Shown here one piece after another: positions 1-9,021 of a stretch of DNA of 64,000 nucleotides. Within the stretch, counting starts at the first letter, position 1, and the number at the start of each line of letters is the position of its first letter. The translations under genes and the position numbers were made by a program. The notes under the pieces were generated by a model. It was not told the origin of the DNA and made no database searches. It worked only from the letters and a program-made list of their open reading frames with translations. The DNA comes from Spirochaetaceae bacterium (GTDB lineage Bacteria > Spirochaetota > Spirochaetia > Treponematales > Rectinemataceae): NCBI GenBank assembly GCA_025358255.1, contig JANYKC010000057.1:62001-126000 (forward strand). The letters are read 5' to 3'.

Positions 1-610
1 GCATATAGAGCCTGCAGAACTGGGCATATTCGCGTGCCGTGACGCTGTTCAGCTCGGACAGGCCGGAGGGCTCCACGAAGCGCATCGCGGAAAAGCCCAT
101 CTCCCGGACTGACTTGTTCATGAGGGAAGCGAAGGCCTCGTTGGATCCCGATATGCGCCGGGCGAGCGCATAGGCCGCGTCGTTTCCGGAGACGACCGCC
201 GCACCCTTCATGAGGTCGAGCACGGAGACCCGCATGCCCGCCCGGAGGTACATGAGGGATGAGCCGTAGGGGATCGAAGGCGAGCAGTCCCTCGAATCGA
301 TGGTGACGAGCTCGTCCTTCGAAAGCCTGCCGGCGGCGATCTCCGAATAGACGACATGGAGGGTCACGAGCTTGCTCAGGCTTGCGGGCGGGATGGGGAG
401 GTCGGGATTCTTGGAGAAGAGTATGGTTCCGGTGGCCGAGTCCAGGACCACTGCCGACCGGGCGTCGATCGCCGGAGCGCTCGCGGGGGCAGGTCCGGAA
501 GGCGGCGCTGCGTGACCTCCCACGGCGGCGAGGAGGAACAAGGCGAAAGGGAGAAAAGCTTTCATACGCATCCGTTGAGGCCAGGCCAGGAGGCGGCATA
601 GAAACCGCAT
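1..610 (-). CDS. D-alanyl-D-alanine carboxypeptidase (PBP5-like), 3' part cut by window edge
   Basis: Reading leftward, the translation begins with a basic, hydrophobic signal peptide ending near GGHA. It then shows the serine penicillin-recognising motifs of the S11 family: an SxxK box (SLSK, in a PPASLSKLVTL context) and an SxN box (SGN, in VVSGNDAAYAL). The KTG box would lie beyond base 1. Such enzymes trim the terminal D-Ala from peptidoglycan pentapeptides in the periplasm. The gene lies 15 bases after asnS on the same strand and may be co-transcribed. I chose the ATG at 610 because an AAGG lies 7 bases upstream. ATGs at 571 and 565 give a shorter, more typical signal peptide and are real alternatives. 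Only the N-terminal half is visible. Confidence 0.87.
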   Translation of the reverse strand, partial: MRFLCRLLAWPQRMRMKAFLPFALFLLAAVGGHAAPPSGPAPASAPAIDARSAVVLDSATGTILFSKNPDLPIPPASLSKLVTLHVVYSEIAAGRLSKDELVTIDSRDCSPSIPYGSSLMYLRAGMRVSVLDLMKGAAVVSGNDAAYALARRISGSNEAFASLMNKSVREMGFSAMRFVEPSGLSELNSVTAREYAQFCRLYM

Positions 611-625
611 CCCCTCGCCTTGGTC

Positions 626-2014
626 CTAGAAGTCCGCGAGTCTTGGGGCGCGGGGGAAGGGGATGACATCCCTTATGTTGGCCATGCCCGTGACATAGAG
701 CATGAGGCGCTCGAAGCCGAGGCCGAAGCCCGAATGGGGCGTCGTACCGAAACGGCGCAGGTCAAGGTACCAGCCGTAGGCGTCCAAATTGAGTCCAAGT
801 TCCAGGATCCGTTTCTCGAGAAGGTCGAGCCGCTCCTCCCTCTCCGAGCCCCCGATGATCTCGCCGAAACGGGGAACGAGGAGATCCATCGCCCTGACTG
901 TCTTGCCATCGGCGTTCTGCTTCATGTAGAAGGACTTGATCTCCTTGGGATAGTCGGTGAGGAAAAGGGGCCCTCCCGCGATTTTTTCGCAGAGGAACTT
1001 CTCGTGCTCGCTCTGGAGGTCGAGTCCCCAATATGGCTTGACTTCGAAGGCGGAGGCGCTCTGCTCGAGGATGGCCATCGCCTCGGTGTAGGTCATGTGG
1101 GCGAAAGGCTTGTCAAGCACTGCCTTGAGGCTTTCGATGAGGCCGCTCTGGATGCGCTCGTCGAAGAAGGCCAGGTCCTCGGCGCAATCGCATAAGGCCG
1201 TCCTGACTAGATGCTTGAGGAAATCCTCGGCAAGCTCCATGTTGTCCGAGAGTTCGGCAAAGGCGACTTCCGGCTCGATCATCCAGAACTCGGAGAGGTG
1301 CCGCGAGGTGTTGGAGTTCTCCGCGCGGAAGGTCGGTCCGAAAGTGTAGACCCGTGAGAGGGCCTGGCAGTAGGTCTCCACATTGAGCTGCCCGGAGACA
1401 GTGAGGTAGGCGGGCTTTCCGAAGAAATCCTTGCTGTAATCCACGCTCCCCCCGGACTTCGCGAGGCGGTCGAGATCGAGGGTCGTTACCTGGAACATGG
1501 CCCCGGCGCCCTCCGCGTCCGAGGCTGTGATGAGGGGGGTGTGGATGTAGTTGAAGCCCTTTGCCTGGAGGAATTCATGGATGGCGAAGGCCATGCGGTT
1601 GCGCACGCGGGCCACCGCTCCGAAGGTGTTGGTCCGGGGACGAAGGTGGGCTATCTCGCGGAGGAATTCCATGGAGTGCGCTTTCTTCTGGAGGGGGTAG
1701 CTGTCCGCGGGAGCCTCGCCGATGACCCGGCAAGAGGACGCGCGCACCTCGAACCTCTGTCCGGCAGCGGGGGAGGGTATGAGGATCCCTTCCACCGCCA
1801 CGCTCGCGCCTGTGCCGGCTTTCGCCAGCTCCTCCGCCATTTCGCCTTCCGGCGACTCGAAGACGCACTGGAGATTGGAGAGGCGCGAACCGTCGTTGAC
1901 TTCGAGGAATACCGCCGATTTGACCGCGCGCTTGGTGCGCACCCATCCCTTCACGGTGACCTGACGGCCATCGGCTTCGAGTCCGGCGATCTCTTTCACG
2001 CTTAAAAGCTTCAT
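626..2014 (-). CDS. asnS: Asparagine--tRNA ligase
   Basis: 462 residues, the usual AsnRS length. It is a class IIb synthetase that charges tRNA-Asn. An N-terminal OB-fold anticodon-binding domain (about residues 15-115, [20 protein letters not shown]) precedes the class II catalytic core. Motif 2 appears as [22 protein letters not shown] and motif 3 as [12 protein letters not shown], with the Asn-type ending [11 protein letters not shown] direct AsnRS suggests Asn-tRNA need not be made by transamidation, although gatCAB could exist elsewhere. The start ATG at 2014 has a strong GAGGAGA ribosome site. It is transcribed divergently from the TM2 gene at 2135 and followed by the carboxypeptidase. 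Nothing unusual is seen. Confidence 0.96.
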   Translation of the reverse strand: MKLLSVKEIAGLEADGRQVTVKGWVRTKRAVKSAVFLEVNDGSRLSNLQCVFESPEGEMAEELAKAGTGASVAVEGILIPSPAAGQRFEVRASSCRVIGEAPADSYPLQKKAHSMEFLREIAHLRPRTNTFGAVARVRNRMAFAIHEFLQAKGFNYIHTPLITASDAEGAGAMFQVTTLDLDRLAKSGGSVDYSKDFFGKPAYLTVSGQLNVETYCQALSRVYTFGPTFRAENSNTSRHLSEFWMIEPEVAFAELSDNMELAEDFLKHLVRTALCDCAEDLAFFDERIQSGLIESLKAVLDKPFAHMTYTEAMAILEQSASAFEVKPYWGLDLQSEHEKFLCEKIAGGPLFLTDYPKEIKSFYMKQNADGKTVRAMDLLVPRFGEIIGGSEREERLDLLEKRILELGLNLDAYGWYLDLRRFGTTPHSGFGLGFERLMLYVTGMANIRDVIPFPRAPRLADF

Positions 2015-2060
2015 GCTGTCTCCTCAAGCCCGCTCAATTTTTACCATGAAGGGCCAACGC

Positions 2061-2089
2061 TGGTCAAATCCCCGCTTCGTCGGTATTAT
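2061..2089 (+). promoter_or_regulatory. Putative sigma70 promoter of the TM2-PC4-Nudix operon
   Basis: TGGTCA (2061-2066), a 17-base spacer and TATTAT (2084-2089) lie 45 bases before the ATG at 2135. The predicted start near 2096 leaves a leader of about 39 bases carrying a GAGGAG ribosome site. Called by eye from spacing and hexamers only. Confidence 0.45.
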
Positions 2090-2134
2090 ATTTATCGAGA
2101 AAACGGGTATATCTCTGAATTGAGGAGTGACTTC

Positions 2135-2629
2135 ATGCGCTACAGCGTACCGGTGGCCTATTTTCTATGGCTCATTTCCGGCTGCGGTGCCCTCGGCTTC
2201 CACCGCTTTTACCTTGGCAAGACCGGGACGGGCCTGCTCTGGTTGCTGTCCGGAGGGCTTGGGTATGTGGGTGCCATCTATGATTTCTTCACCCTCACCC
2301 GCCAGGTCAACGAGGCGAATATCGAGTACAGCATGCGCGAGGCCCTTGAGTACGGGGTCGCCGATGGCTACCGACGCAAGCGGATCAACCTCCCCGGCAA
2401 ACCGGAACCCATCGAAAAGGTGATCCTGCGCAGCGCCAGGCGAAATGGCGGCGCGGTCACGCCCGGCGAGGTCTCGCTTGAGGGAGACTTCTCGATCGAG
2501 GAAGCCAAGAAGGCGCTGGACAAGCTGGCCTCCTCGGGCAGCGCCGAACTCCGCATCCGCGCCTCGGGGGTCGTCGTCTACGTGTTCCCCGAGTTCCTCC
2601 AGGAAGGCAAGGACGACTATATCGCCTAA
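2135..2629 (+). CDS. TM2 domain-containing membrane protein
   Basis: 164 residues. The N-terminal 55 residues form a TM2 domain: two hydrophobic segments (about 3-18 and 32-52) with the family signature G-x-HRFYLG (GFHRFYLGKTGTGLLW). The remainder is cytosolic and hydrophilic; residues about 95-160 resemble a small helical, winged-helix-like module (GDFSIEEAKKALDKLASSGSAELRI). The cellular role of TM2 proteins is not established. The ATG at 2135 is preferred because GAGGAG lies 7 bases upstream; an in-frame TTG at 2120 overlaps that site. It heads a small operon with the PC4-like and Nudix genes. Confidence 0.8.
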   Translation: MRYSVPVAYFLWLISGCGALGFHRFYLGKTGTGLLWLLSGGLGYVGAIYDFFTLTRQVNEANIEYSMREALEYGVADGYRRKRINLPGKPEPIEKVILRSARRNGGAVTPGEVSLEGDFSIEEAKKALDKLASSGSAELRIRASGVVVYVFPEFLQEGKDDYIA

Positions 2630-2679
2630 CCTTCAATCGTACGGACGGGACCGGCGCGTACATGGGCAGGGGGACGGGA

Positions 2680-2910
2680 ATGGAAGACAAGGAAATCAGG
2701 TTCGAGATAGTGCGGCGTTTTGGAGGCCTTTCGGCTCCTGGAAGGACGGGCTGGACAAAGGAACTCAACATGGTCGCGTGGAACGGCCGTGAGCCAAAAT
2801 ACGACATCAGGGAATGGTCAGCGGACCATTCGAAGATGGGGAAGGGCCTGACCCTGAGCCGCGAAGAAGCCTTGGCCCTCAAGGACCTTCTTGCCGATTG
2901 CCTGGCGTGA
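2680..2910 (+). CDS. PC4/YdbC-family single-stranded nucleic-acid-binding protein
   Basis: 76 residues. The sequence closely follows the bacterial YdbC/PC4 pattern: [11 protein letters not shown], then [22 protein letters not shown], then a helical end [13 protein letters not shown]. Proteins of this fold dimerise and bind single-stranded DNA through a curved beta-sheet. A role in repair or transcription is inferred from the fold. The ATG at 2680 follows AGGGGGA by about 5 bases. The gene lies 50 bases after the TM2 gene and overlaps the next gene by four bases (GTGA), which suggests coupled translation. Confidence 0.85.
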   Translation: MEDKEIRFEIVRRFGGLSAPGRTGWTKELNMVAWNGREPKYDIREWSADHSKMGKGLTLSREEALALKDLLADCLA

Positions 2911-3413
2911 AGGCCGCGGCTTTCCCCATGGTCACGGTTGTCGCCGCGCTGGTCGAGAGGGCGGGATCGGCCGCGCCTGGCCTCGGGGGAGGGCCTGGGC
3001 TTTTCCTGGCTCGCAGGGCGGCCCGGCTCGACCATGGCGGGCTTTGGGAATTGCCCGGCGGAAAGGTGGAGGACGGCGAAACCGCGGCCGATGCCCTGCG
3101 CCGGGAACTCAGGGAGGAGCTCGGGCTGGACGCCGTCATCGGTGCCGAGTTTTTACGCCTTGAGACCAGGCTCGGGGACCGCGATTTTCGCTTTGTCGTG
3201 TTCCGGGTTGCCTTCGCATCGATGCCGTCCTTCATGACTGCCCATGACGAAGTCGGATGGTTCGATTCTGCGGACCTTCCGCTCGCCGAGCTCGCACCGC
3301 TGGATTTGCCCATCCTCGAAGCCTGGCTTCGAGGACTGCCCTTATGTCCCGGGCGCGAAGAGGACCAGGTTTCCGGCGCCGCCCGAGATATGCGGAAGCA
3401 AAGCCTGCCCTAG
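2907..3413 (+). CDS. Nudix hydrolase (MutT-like)
   Basis: 168 residues from a GTG that overlaps the previous stop codon (GTGA); the ATG at 2928 is an alternative. The Nudix box is complete: G-G-K-V-E-D-G-E, seven residues, then [11 protein letters not shown], fitting GX5EX7REUXEEXGU. The preceding strand ([20 protein letters not shown]) is typical of MutT-type pyrophosphohydrolases that cleanse oxidised dGTP, but the substrate cannot be read from sequence. The final 72 bases overlap the end of the convergent caspase gene in another frame, so the tail after about residue 145 is shared coding DNA and is probably not catalytic. Confidence 0.85.
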   Translation: MKAAAFPMVTVVAALVERAGSAAPGLGGGPGLFLARRAARLDHGGLWELPGGKVEDGETAADALRRELREELGLDAVIGAEFLRLETRLGDRDFRFVVFRVAFASMPSFMTAHDEVGWFDSADLPLAELAPLDLPILEAWLRGLPLCPGREEDQVSGAARDMRKQSLP

Positions 3414-4307
3414 GTAGGAATTCTTCATGTTCCAATTGGCCTTGAGTTTGGCCTTGGCATAGGCCAGGGCTTCGGTGGCCGTGACAAAGCCATCGCCGTC
3501 CGAATCGCCCTTAGTCGCGGATTCCAGGAAATAGTAGGTGAAAGCCCCATTTTGCGTGGAGCTGTCGTCGTAGGACAGTTCCTCCGAGCCGCTGGCCGTG
3601 ATCGCGGTGACGCTCGGGTCTCCTCCGGCATCCAGGCTGGCGGCGAGAAGACCGGCGAAATTGGCGAAGGCGGTCGCAAGGACGTCCTTTTCTTTTGTTC
3701 CGGTATAGGTGTTGGAATCCTGGGGCGAGATATCGATGGAGCCTCCCGCCTCGACAAAGCTTCCCGAATAGCAGCTGTCGAGGACCAGGAGCTTGTTCTT
3801 GCAGCCTACCTGTCCCAGCCAAAGCGACATCGCAGCGGGCGTCACCCATTTCGTCTTGTCAAAACTCATCGTATTGTCGCTGAAGCTTATCCCGTCATAG
3901 GGAATGAGGTAGCCTGTCCCTGAAACCGCATCCACATCGCCGTGGCCGGAATAGTAGACCAGGGCGGTCGCCTCGCTGTCCGTGCCTATCAGGACCGCCA
4001 GGTCATCGATCGCGGACTTGATCGCATCCTGGGTCGCCGCGGCGCTCAGGAGTTTCTTGGCCACGGTCCAGCCGTTGGAGGCGAGGAGGCTTGCCATTTC
4101 ATTCGCGTCATTTTCGGTATATGAAAGGTCGTACCAGTCCTTGGTATCGATCCCAGGATAGTCCTGTACGCCGATCACGACCGCATAGCGATTGGATGGC
4201 ATGGTGATGTTCGCGGTGCATGCATTTGCGGAAGCAAGGAGAAGGACCGCTGCCAGGGTCAGGAAGGCTCCGGCAAGGCGCGATGCGTTCCGAGGAAGTC
4301 GCCTCAT
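3342..4307 (-). CDS. Secreted caspase-family (C14) peptidase with EF-hand loop, probable lipoprotein
   Basis: 321 residues. An N-terminal signal peptide ends at a relaxed lipobox (A-N-A-C, Cys30). The caspase p20-like domain spans about residues 40-260 with the catalytic dyad in YYSGHG (His122) and LDSCYSG (Cys179). A perfect 12-position EF-hand loop (D-S-D-G-D-G-x5-E, 268-279) follows, suggesting calcium binding. Bacterial C14 proteases cut after Arg/Lys or Asp; the specificity here is unknown. The ATG at 4307 has AAGGAG upstream and overlaps the stop of the beta-barrel gene by four bases, so the two are coupled. Export of an intact catalytic dyad makes a role in the periplasm or at the surface likely (inference). 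Confidence 0.87.
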   Translation of the reverse strand: MRRLPRNASRLAGAFLTLAAVLLLASANACTANITMPSNRYAVVIGVQDYPGIDTKDWYDLSYTENDANEMASLLASNGWTVAKKLLSAAATQDAIKSAIDDLAVLIGTDSEATALVYYSGHGDVDAVSGTGYLIPYDGISFSDNTMSFDKTKWVTPAAMSLWLGQVGCKNKLLVLDSCYSGSFVEAGGSIDISPQDSNTYTGTKEKDVLATAFANFAGLLAASLDAGGDPSVTAITASGSEELSYDDSSTQNGAFTYYFLESATKGDSDGDGFVTATEALAYAKAKLKANWNMKNSYLGQALLPHISGGAGNLVLFAPGT

Positions 4308-4921
4308 TTGGAGCTCCTTTTCCCGAGAGGGATGCTTGCCCCCAGGGAGAGGCCAGCTTCTATGGTTGCCGCTGAAGCCCGCCATTCAAAAGCCAAGGGG
4401 ACGCCAAGCTCGAGCCTTCCGTCCTCCGCGCCGAATAGGGTGAAGGCCCAGGGAAGGATCAGTCGGATGTCGGCGACGGCTGAAGGGAAGGCCGTGACCA
4501 GGCTTGTCGCGGTATATTTCGAGACCGAGAGGGCCGCCCCCGCAAGAAGTTCCAGCTTGAGGCCTCCGAGCGGAAGCCTGTAGCCGGTCTCGAGGCTGAG
4601 CGTCGCTCCTTGGAAGCCGCGGTAGCTGAAGAGGTAGCTGTCGTAAGCCGAATCCCCGGTCCAGAAATTGCCGAGGCCAGCCCTGACCACGATCCAGTCG
4701 CGGGACCTGAAGGAGAGGGAAGCGGCCCAATCCCACGAAGGCGCCAATAGAAGGGGCCGGTCGCTTTCGAAGCTCGGGGCGATCCCGCCGGAGGCGGATA
4801 CCGAGACCCGGATCTCCCTGTCGCCACCTTGGGCAAGGCGTGGCGCGGCTTGTGCTCCAAATGAGGGAACAAGGGCAGCTGACAAGGCGAAAAAGAGACC
4901 GATGGTCAACTTTAGGCGCAT
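4304..4921 (-). CDS. Small outer-membrane beta-barrel protein
   Basis: 205 residues. A clear signal peptide (basic MRLK, hydrophobic core, FGAQAA) is followed by alternating polar and apolar strands rich in glycine and aromatics, such as LETGYRLPLGGLKLELLAGAAL. The protein ends in a strand-like segment, TIEAGLSLGASIPLG. This fits an 8-stranded barrel of the OmpA/OmpW-like size class. No enzymatic motif is seen. It is the first gene of a two-gene leftward operon with the caspase-like lipoprotein (ATGA overlap). An AAAGGT ribosome site precedes the ATG. The specific family is not recognised. Confidence 0.65.
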   Translation of the reverse strand: MRLKLTIGLFFALSAALVPSFGAQAAPRLAQGGDREIRVSVSASGGIAPSFESDRPLLLAPSWDWAASLSFRSRDWIVVRAGLGNFWTGDSAYDSYLFSYRGFQGATLSLETGYRLPLGGLKLELLAGAALSVSKYTATSLVTAFPSAVADIRLILPWAFTLFGAEDGRLELGVPLAFEWRASAATIEAGLSLGASIPLGKRSSK

Positions 4922-4985
4922 CTTGTACCTTTAAAAAAAAATCCGGGACTGATAGAGTAGCTACACTTGAAAGGATAGCGCATCC

Positions 4986-5381
4986 GTGAAGTTACGACTA
5001 TTCTCATTTTTTGCGATTTCCATGGTTTTCGCCTCATGTGGCCTCTTTTCCGACCGCAGGGTCGACCTTCCCGCCACGCCCATACTTACAGGTGGTTCGG
5101 GTTGGGTCATCGTGAAGTCATCCTATGTGCGGCTCAAGGAACAGCCTGCCTTGGCCTCGCCCGATGTCGCCGCGTTGCGGGACGGCACGGAGGCGGAAAT
5201 GACTGGCCGCGAATTCGATGCGTCGGGTCTCCATCTCTGGTGCCATCTCCGGGTTGGCGATGCGAGTCCGGGAGCCATTCCCGGTTCCTTCGTCGAAGGT
5301 TGGGTGGAGGAAAAGGACCTGGAGTTCCATGCCTCAAAAGCCCAAGCCGATAGGGCCTTGCGGGAACGCGTCAAGAAATAA
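4986..5381 (+). CDS. Lipoprotein with SH3-like domain
   Basis: 131 residues starting at GTG 4986. The signal peptide ends in a lipobox V-F-A-S-C (Cys18). Residues about 40-115 read as a bacterial SH3-type fold: GWVIVKSSYVRLKEQPALAS, later VEGWVEEKDLEF. This pattern is common in periplasmic proteins that bind peptidoglycan peptides. An AAAGGAT lies about 10 bases before the GTG. It is transcribed away from the beta-barrel gene and converges on folC, with 10 bases between stops. The function is inferred only from the domain. Confidence 0.7.
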   Translation: MKLRLFSFFAISMVFASCGLFSDRRVDLPATPILTGGSGWVIVKSSYVRLKEQPALASPDVAALRDGTEAEMTGREFDASGLHLWCHLRVGDASPGAIPGSFVEGWVEEKDLEFHASKAQADRALRERVKK

Positions 5382-5391
5382 CCGCGATCGG

Positions 5392-6723
5392 CTATTCGCC
5401 GAAAAACGCGATGGCCTCGGCGCAGAGATAAAACGATCCGGTCACGAGCAAGGCCCTTCCGCCCGTAGCCGCGTCTTCCCTGGCGAGGGAAAGGGCTTCC
5501 TTGGTGTCCTCCACAAGGACGCATTCGCCCCGGGCCAATCCGAAGCTTTCGGCCACGCAGAGCGGTTCGCTCTGCTTGAAAGTCCCGGGTCTGGTGATCG
5601 TGACCTTCCGGAATTTCCCCTTGAGCATGGCGGCCATCTCCTCATGTTTCTTGTCATAGGCGCAGGCGAAGACCAGGTCCGCATCCCCAGGGAAAAGCCT
5701 GGAGAAGCTCTCGACGCAGAGCCTGATCGAAGCCGGTGTATGGGCACCGTCAAGGACAACCGGCGGCTCAAGGTCAAGTACCTGGAATCGGGCCGGAAGG
5801 CTGGCCCGATTGAGCCCCTTGCGCGCCGTTTCCGGGTCGAGCCCGGGCAGGAGGACCCTGGCGGCCAACATGGCGATGGCCATGTTCTCGGCCTGGACCG
5901 AGCCCACGAGAGGAACGCGGTACAGCCCTTCGTTCTCCAAGGCGCCGCAGCCCGGAAGGGCTATGGATGCCGTCGTGCCCTTGCGGTCCAGGGCCACGGA
6001 GCGGATGGTGGCGTGTTGTGCGACATCGATAAGCTCCGAACCGCGTCCGGCGCAGGCGCTTTCGAAGACGGCCCTGGCCTCGGGCTTCTGGCTAGAGAGC
6101 ACGCAGGGCTTGCCGGGCTTGATGATCCCCGCCTTCTCGAATGCTATCTTTTCGATGCTGTCGCCCAGCCATTCTGTATGCTCGAGCTCGATGGGCATGA
6201 TGACGCTCGCTGCGGAGTCGACCACGTTCGTGGAGTCGAGCCTGCCGCCTAGCCCAGTCTCGATGACAGCGGCCTGGCAACGGGAAAGGGCAAATGCCTC
6301 GAAGGCCACGAGGGTCGTGAGCTCGAAATAGGTCGGGAGCTCCTCGCCCACGAAATCCTCGGGAAGCTTGCCTTCGACCAGGGGGAATAGCCGGCCCACC
6401 GACTCGAGGATGGGCTCTTCGTCCATCTCCTCCCCGGCCAGGGTCATGCGTTCCTTCCAGCGCAGGAGGTGGGGCGAGGTATAGAGCCCGGTCCGGAGTC
6501 CCGCGGCCTCGAGTATGCGCGCGATCATCATCGAGACCGAGCCCTTGCCCTTGGAACCCGCAACATGGATGACCGGGGAACTCCGCTCGGGATGGCCGAG
6601 CGAACCGCAAAGGCTTCGCATGCGATCGAGCTTGAATTCCGTTTTTTGCCCTTTTTCCACGTTCACGAAGCCCATGAGCCAGGCAAACACGGCGTCCGAG
6701 TCCTTGAAAGGGAACGTGGTCAT
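5392..6723 (-). CDS. folC: Bifunctional folylpolyglutamate synthase / dihydrofolate synthase
   Basis: 443 residues. It is a Mur-ligase-superfamily enzyme that adds glutamate to (dihydro)folate using ATP. Visible signatures: the P-loop VAGSKGKGSVS (about 53-63), the folate-binding TGLYTSPHLLRWKERM, ETGLGGRLDSTNVV, the Mur-type H in ELEHTEWLG, and VLDGAHTPAS in the C-terminal ligase domain. Whether both activities are present cannot be decided by eye. The gene is divergent from the HAD gene, and no other folate gene lies nearby. Confidence 0.93.
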   Translation of the reverse strand: MTTFPFKDSDAVFAWLMGFVNVEKGQKTEFKLDRMRSLCGSLGHPERSSPVIHVAGSKGKGSVSMMIARILEAAGLRTGLYTSPHLLRWKERMTLAGEEMDEEPILESVGRLFPLVEGKLPEDFVGEELPTYFELTTLVAFEAFALSRCQAAVIETGLGGRLDSTNVVDSAASVIMPIELEHTEWLGDSIEKIAFEKAGIIKPGKPCVLSSQKPEARAVFESACAGRGSELIDVAQHATIRSVALDRKGTTASIALPGCGALENEGLYRVPLVGSVQAENMAIAMLAARVLLPGLDPETARKGLNRASLPARFQVLDLEPPVVLDGAHTPASIRLCVESFSRLFPGDADLVFACAYDKKHEEMAAMLKGKFRKVTITRPGTFKQSEPLCVAESFGLARGECVLVEDTKEALSLAREDAATGGRALLVTGSFYLCAEAIAFFGE

Positions 6724-6802
6724 GGAGGAAGGTTAGCCCGCAGCCCAAGGGGTTCGTCAAGTGGAGGTCCGGGACTGCCGATATTCGCAGGTGGAGGAAC
6801 CC

Positions 6803-7702
6803 TTGCGAGCTGATTTTCTCATGCCTTCGTCCTCGCGTTCCAAGCGGCGCTCCCGTGGCGCCGCGCTCCGGCTCCTCGCGCTGGATTCAGACGGCACGGT
6901 GCTCGACTCCATGACGAGAAAGCACCTGGAGGCTTTCATGCCGGCCTTTATCCGGCATTTTGCCCCAGCCTGCCCCGGCGCGGCATCGGCTGTCTGGCGC
7001 TTTGTGAACCTTGAGTCCAGGAACCGGGGCTGCAACCGCTACCGGGCGCTGGTCCAATGCCTTCGCCTCCTCCCCGGCCATCCCTTGGTCCAAAAGGCCG
7101 ATCCCGCCTGGCACAGGACAGCGGCCTTCCTCGAGGCTTGGCTCTCCAGCGAGCCCGGTCCCTCAAAATCCAGCCTCAAGCGCGCGGTGTCCACATCCTA
7201 TGCAGCCTTGGCTCCTGTCCTCTCCTGGACAGAGGATGTGGACAGCGCCATCGCCTTCCTCGAACCCTCCAGGGCCTTTGCCGGAGCCCTCGCGGCCATT
7301 CCGGCGATCGCCATGTCGGGTGAGCTCCTTGTCCTGTCCGCCGCTCCTGAGGCCATGGTTCGCCTCGAATGGAAGGCCGCCGGCATTCTGGGCTTCGCCG
7401 GCGATATCGATGGGCAGGAAAGGGGGCCGAAGGTTTCCTGCCTCGCATCCAGGGCGGCGGGCAGGTCGGGAGCCGTCCTTGTCGTCGGGGACTCTCCCGG
7501 GGACCTAGAAGTCGCCCGGTCTTCGGGCGCCGCCTTTTTCCCCATCATCGCGGGAAGGGAGGAGGAGTGCTGGTCCCTCTTCATCGAATCGGGCTTTCCG
7601 CGCTTCCTCGAGGGCGAACGATCCCCCGGGCGTGGGCTCCTGTGCACCTTCCTTGCCGCCTTCCCGCTCGACCCACCCTGGCTCAAGGAGAGAACCCCAT
7701 GA
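6803..7702 (+). CDS. HAD-superfamily hydrolase
   Basis: About 299 residues. HAD motif I is ALDSDGTVLDSM (nucleophile and acid/base Asp), and motif IV is VVGDSPGDLEVA. A large helical cap lies between them (about residues 40-200). Motif I has S between the two Asp residues, still D-x-D-G-T. The phosphatase substrate is unknown. The likely start is TTG 6803, five bases after GGAGG; ATG 6821 and GTG 6761 are alternatives. The stop overlaps the LarA-family ATG by four bases, so the two enzymes are probably made together, which hints at a shared sugar-acid or hydroxy-acid pathway (inference). Confidence 0.78.
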   Translation: MRADFLMPSSSRSKRRSRGAALRLLALDSDGTVLDSMTRKHLEAFMPAFIRHFAPACPGAASAVWRFVNLESRNRGCNRYRALVQCLRLLPGHPLVQKADPAWHRTAAFLEAWLSSEPGPSKSSLKRAVSTSYAALAPVLSWTEDVDSAIAFLEPSRAFAGALAAIPAIAMSGELLVLSAAPEAMVRLEWKAAGILGFAGDIDGQERGPKVSCLASRAAGRSGAVLVVGDSPGDLEVARSSGAAFFPIIAGREEECWSLFIESGFPRFLEGERSPGRGLLCTFLAAFPLDPPWLKERTP

Positions 7703-9021
7703 AGACACGAGGCATCGGCTCGCCGCAGGCCGATCTTGGCTCGACCGACATCGCTTCCTTCCTCGAGTCCCTGTTGTCGGATTGCCGCAGCGAATTCGGG
7801 AAGCCCCGCAAGGTCCTAATTGTCCCGCCAGACCAGACGAGAATCCACTCAAAGGCAGGGGAAATTTCCCTTGGGCTTTCGCGCCTGCTTGGACCGGCCT
7901 TGGCCGCCGTCATCCCCGCGATCGGGACCCATCGCGCCATGGACGCCGCCGAGCTCGATGGCATGTTTCCCGGCATGGACCATGACCTGTTCCGCGCCCA
8001 CGACCATAGGGGCGGCACGCGGCGGCTGGGCGAGATAGAGGCGTCCTTCATCGAGTCCGTCACTGGCGGGCGGCTTTCCTTCGCCTACCCGGCCAGCTAC
8101 AACCGCGACCTCGTGGAAGGCGGCTGGGACCTAGTCCTCAGCGTGGGCCAGGTGGTGCCTCATGAGGTCGTCGGGATGGCCAATTACAGCAAGAACCTCG
8201 TGGTCGGCCTCGGCGGCGCCGAGTCCATCGACCTCTCCCACTGGATGGGCGCGATATGCGGCATAGAATCCATCATGGGCAAGGTCGACACCCCGGTCCG
8301 GCGCCTGTTCGACGAGTCGGCAGGGAGGTTCCTCAGTAATTTGCCAATTGTGTACATCTTGACGGTCGTCTCGAGGCGCCCCGATGGAAGCCTGGCGCTG
8401 CGGGGGATCTATGCCGGACCCGGGCCCTCCCGCGCCGGAGCCGCATCGCAGGGCGTCGATGCGGGGGGCGGACGGTCTGCCTTCGCCATGGCCGGCGGTC
8501 TATCGGCCATCGTGAACATCGAGAGCCTGCCGTCGGCCCTGGACACCTGCGTGGTCTACCTCGATCCCGGCGAATTCCGTTCCACCTGGCTCGGGAACAA
8601 GGCGATCTATCGCACCCGCATGGCCATGGCCGACGGCGGAGAGTTGTTCATCCTGGCGCCCGGCGTCGACCGGTTCGGGGAGGACGCCGTGATCGACGGG
8701 CTCATCAGGCGCCACGGATACCGGGGGAGCCATGCCGTCCTGTCCGCGGTCGACCGGGATCCCCAGCTCGCGGCCAACCTTGCCGCCGCGGCCCATCTGG
8801 TGCATGGTTCCTCCGAGGATCGGTTTCGCATAACGTATTGCACTGACATCTCGATGCGCGACGCGATCGTCGGGGTCGGATATTCATGGATGGAGCTAGG
8901 GGAGGCCCGGCGCGCTTTCCTCCCCCGGGAGCCGGTCCAGGGCTGGAACGAGATCGGCGGCAGGAGCTTCTACTACGTTTCGAACCCCGCCCTCGGGCTC
9001 TGGAAGCGCGCGGAGATGTAG
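7699..9021 (+). CDS. LarA-family (DUF2088) nickel-pincer racemase/epimerase homologue
   Basis: 440 residues. The LarA N-terminal pattern is clear: IVPPDQTRIHS, then IGTHRAM, then VVPHEVVGMANYSKN. In lactate racemase these regions hold the cofactor-binding histidines and the lysine that tethers the nickel-pincer nucleotide; here Lys lies in NYSKN. The wording GQVVPHEVVGMANYSKN resembles the subgroup often annotated D-mannonate epimerase rather than classical lactate racemase, from memory. I see no larB, larC or larE in the window, so cofactor supply would have to come from elsewhere. It is coupled to the HAD gene. The 3' end overlaps rarA by 49 bases. Confidence 0.82.
   Translation: MKTRGIGSPQADLGSTDIASFLESLLSDCRSEFGKPRKVLIVPPDQTRIHSKAGEISLGLSRLLGPALAAVIPAIGTHRAMDAAELDGMFPGMDHDLFRAHDHRGGTRRLGEIEASFIESVTGGRLSFAYPASYNRDLVEGGWDLVLSVGQVVPHEVVGMANYSKNLVVGLGGAESIDLSHWMGAICGIESIMGKVDTPVRRLFDESAGRFLSNLPIVYILTVVSRRPDGSLALRGIYAGPGPSRAGAASQGVDAGGGRSAFAMAGGLSAIVNIESLPSALDTCVVYLDPGEFRSTWLGNKAIYRTRMAMADGGELFILAPGVDRFGEDAVIDGLIRRHGYRGSHAVLSAVDRDPQLAANLAAAAHLVHGSSEDRFRITYCTDISMRDAIVGVGYSWMELGEARRAFLPREPVQGWNEIGGRSFYYVSNPALGLWKRAEM

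Noticed and set aside
7369-7698. N-terminal extension of the LarA-family frame
   Set aside because: It overlaps the HAD gene entirely; family homology and the ATGA overlap begin at 7699.
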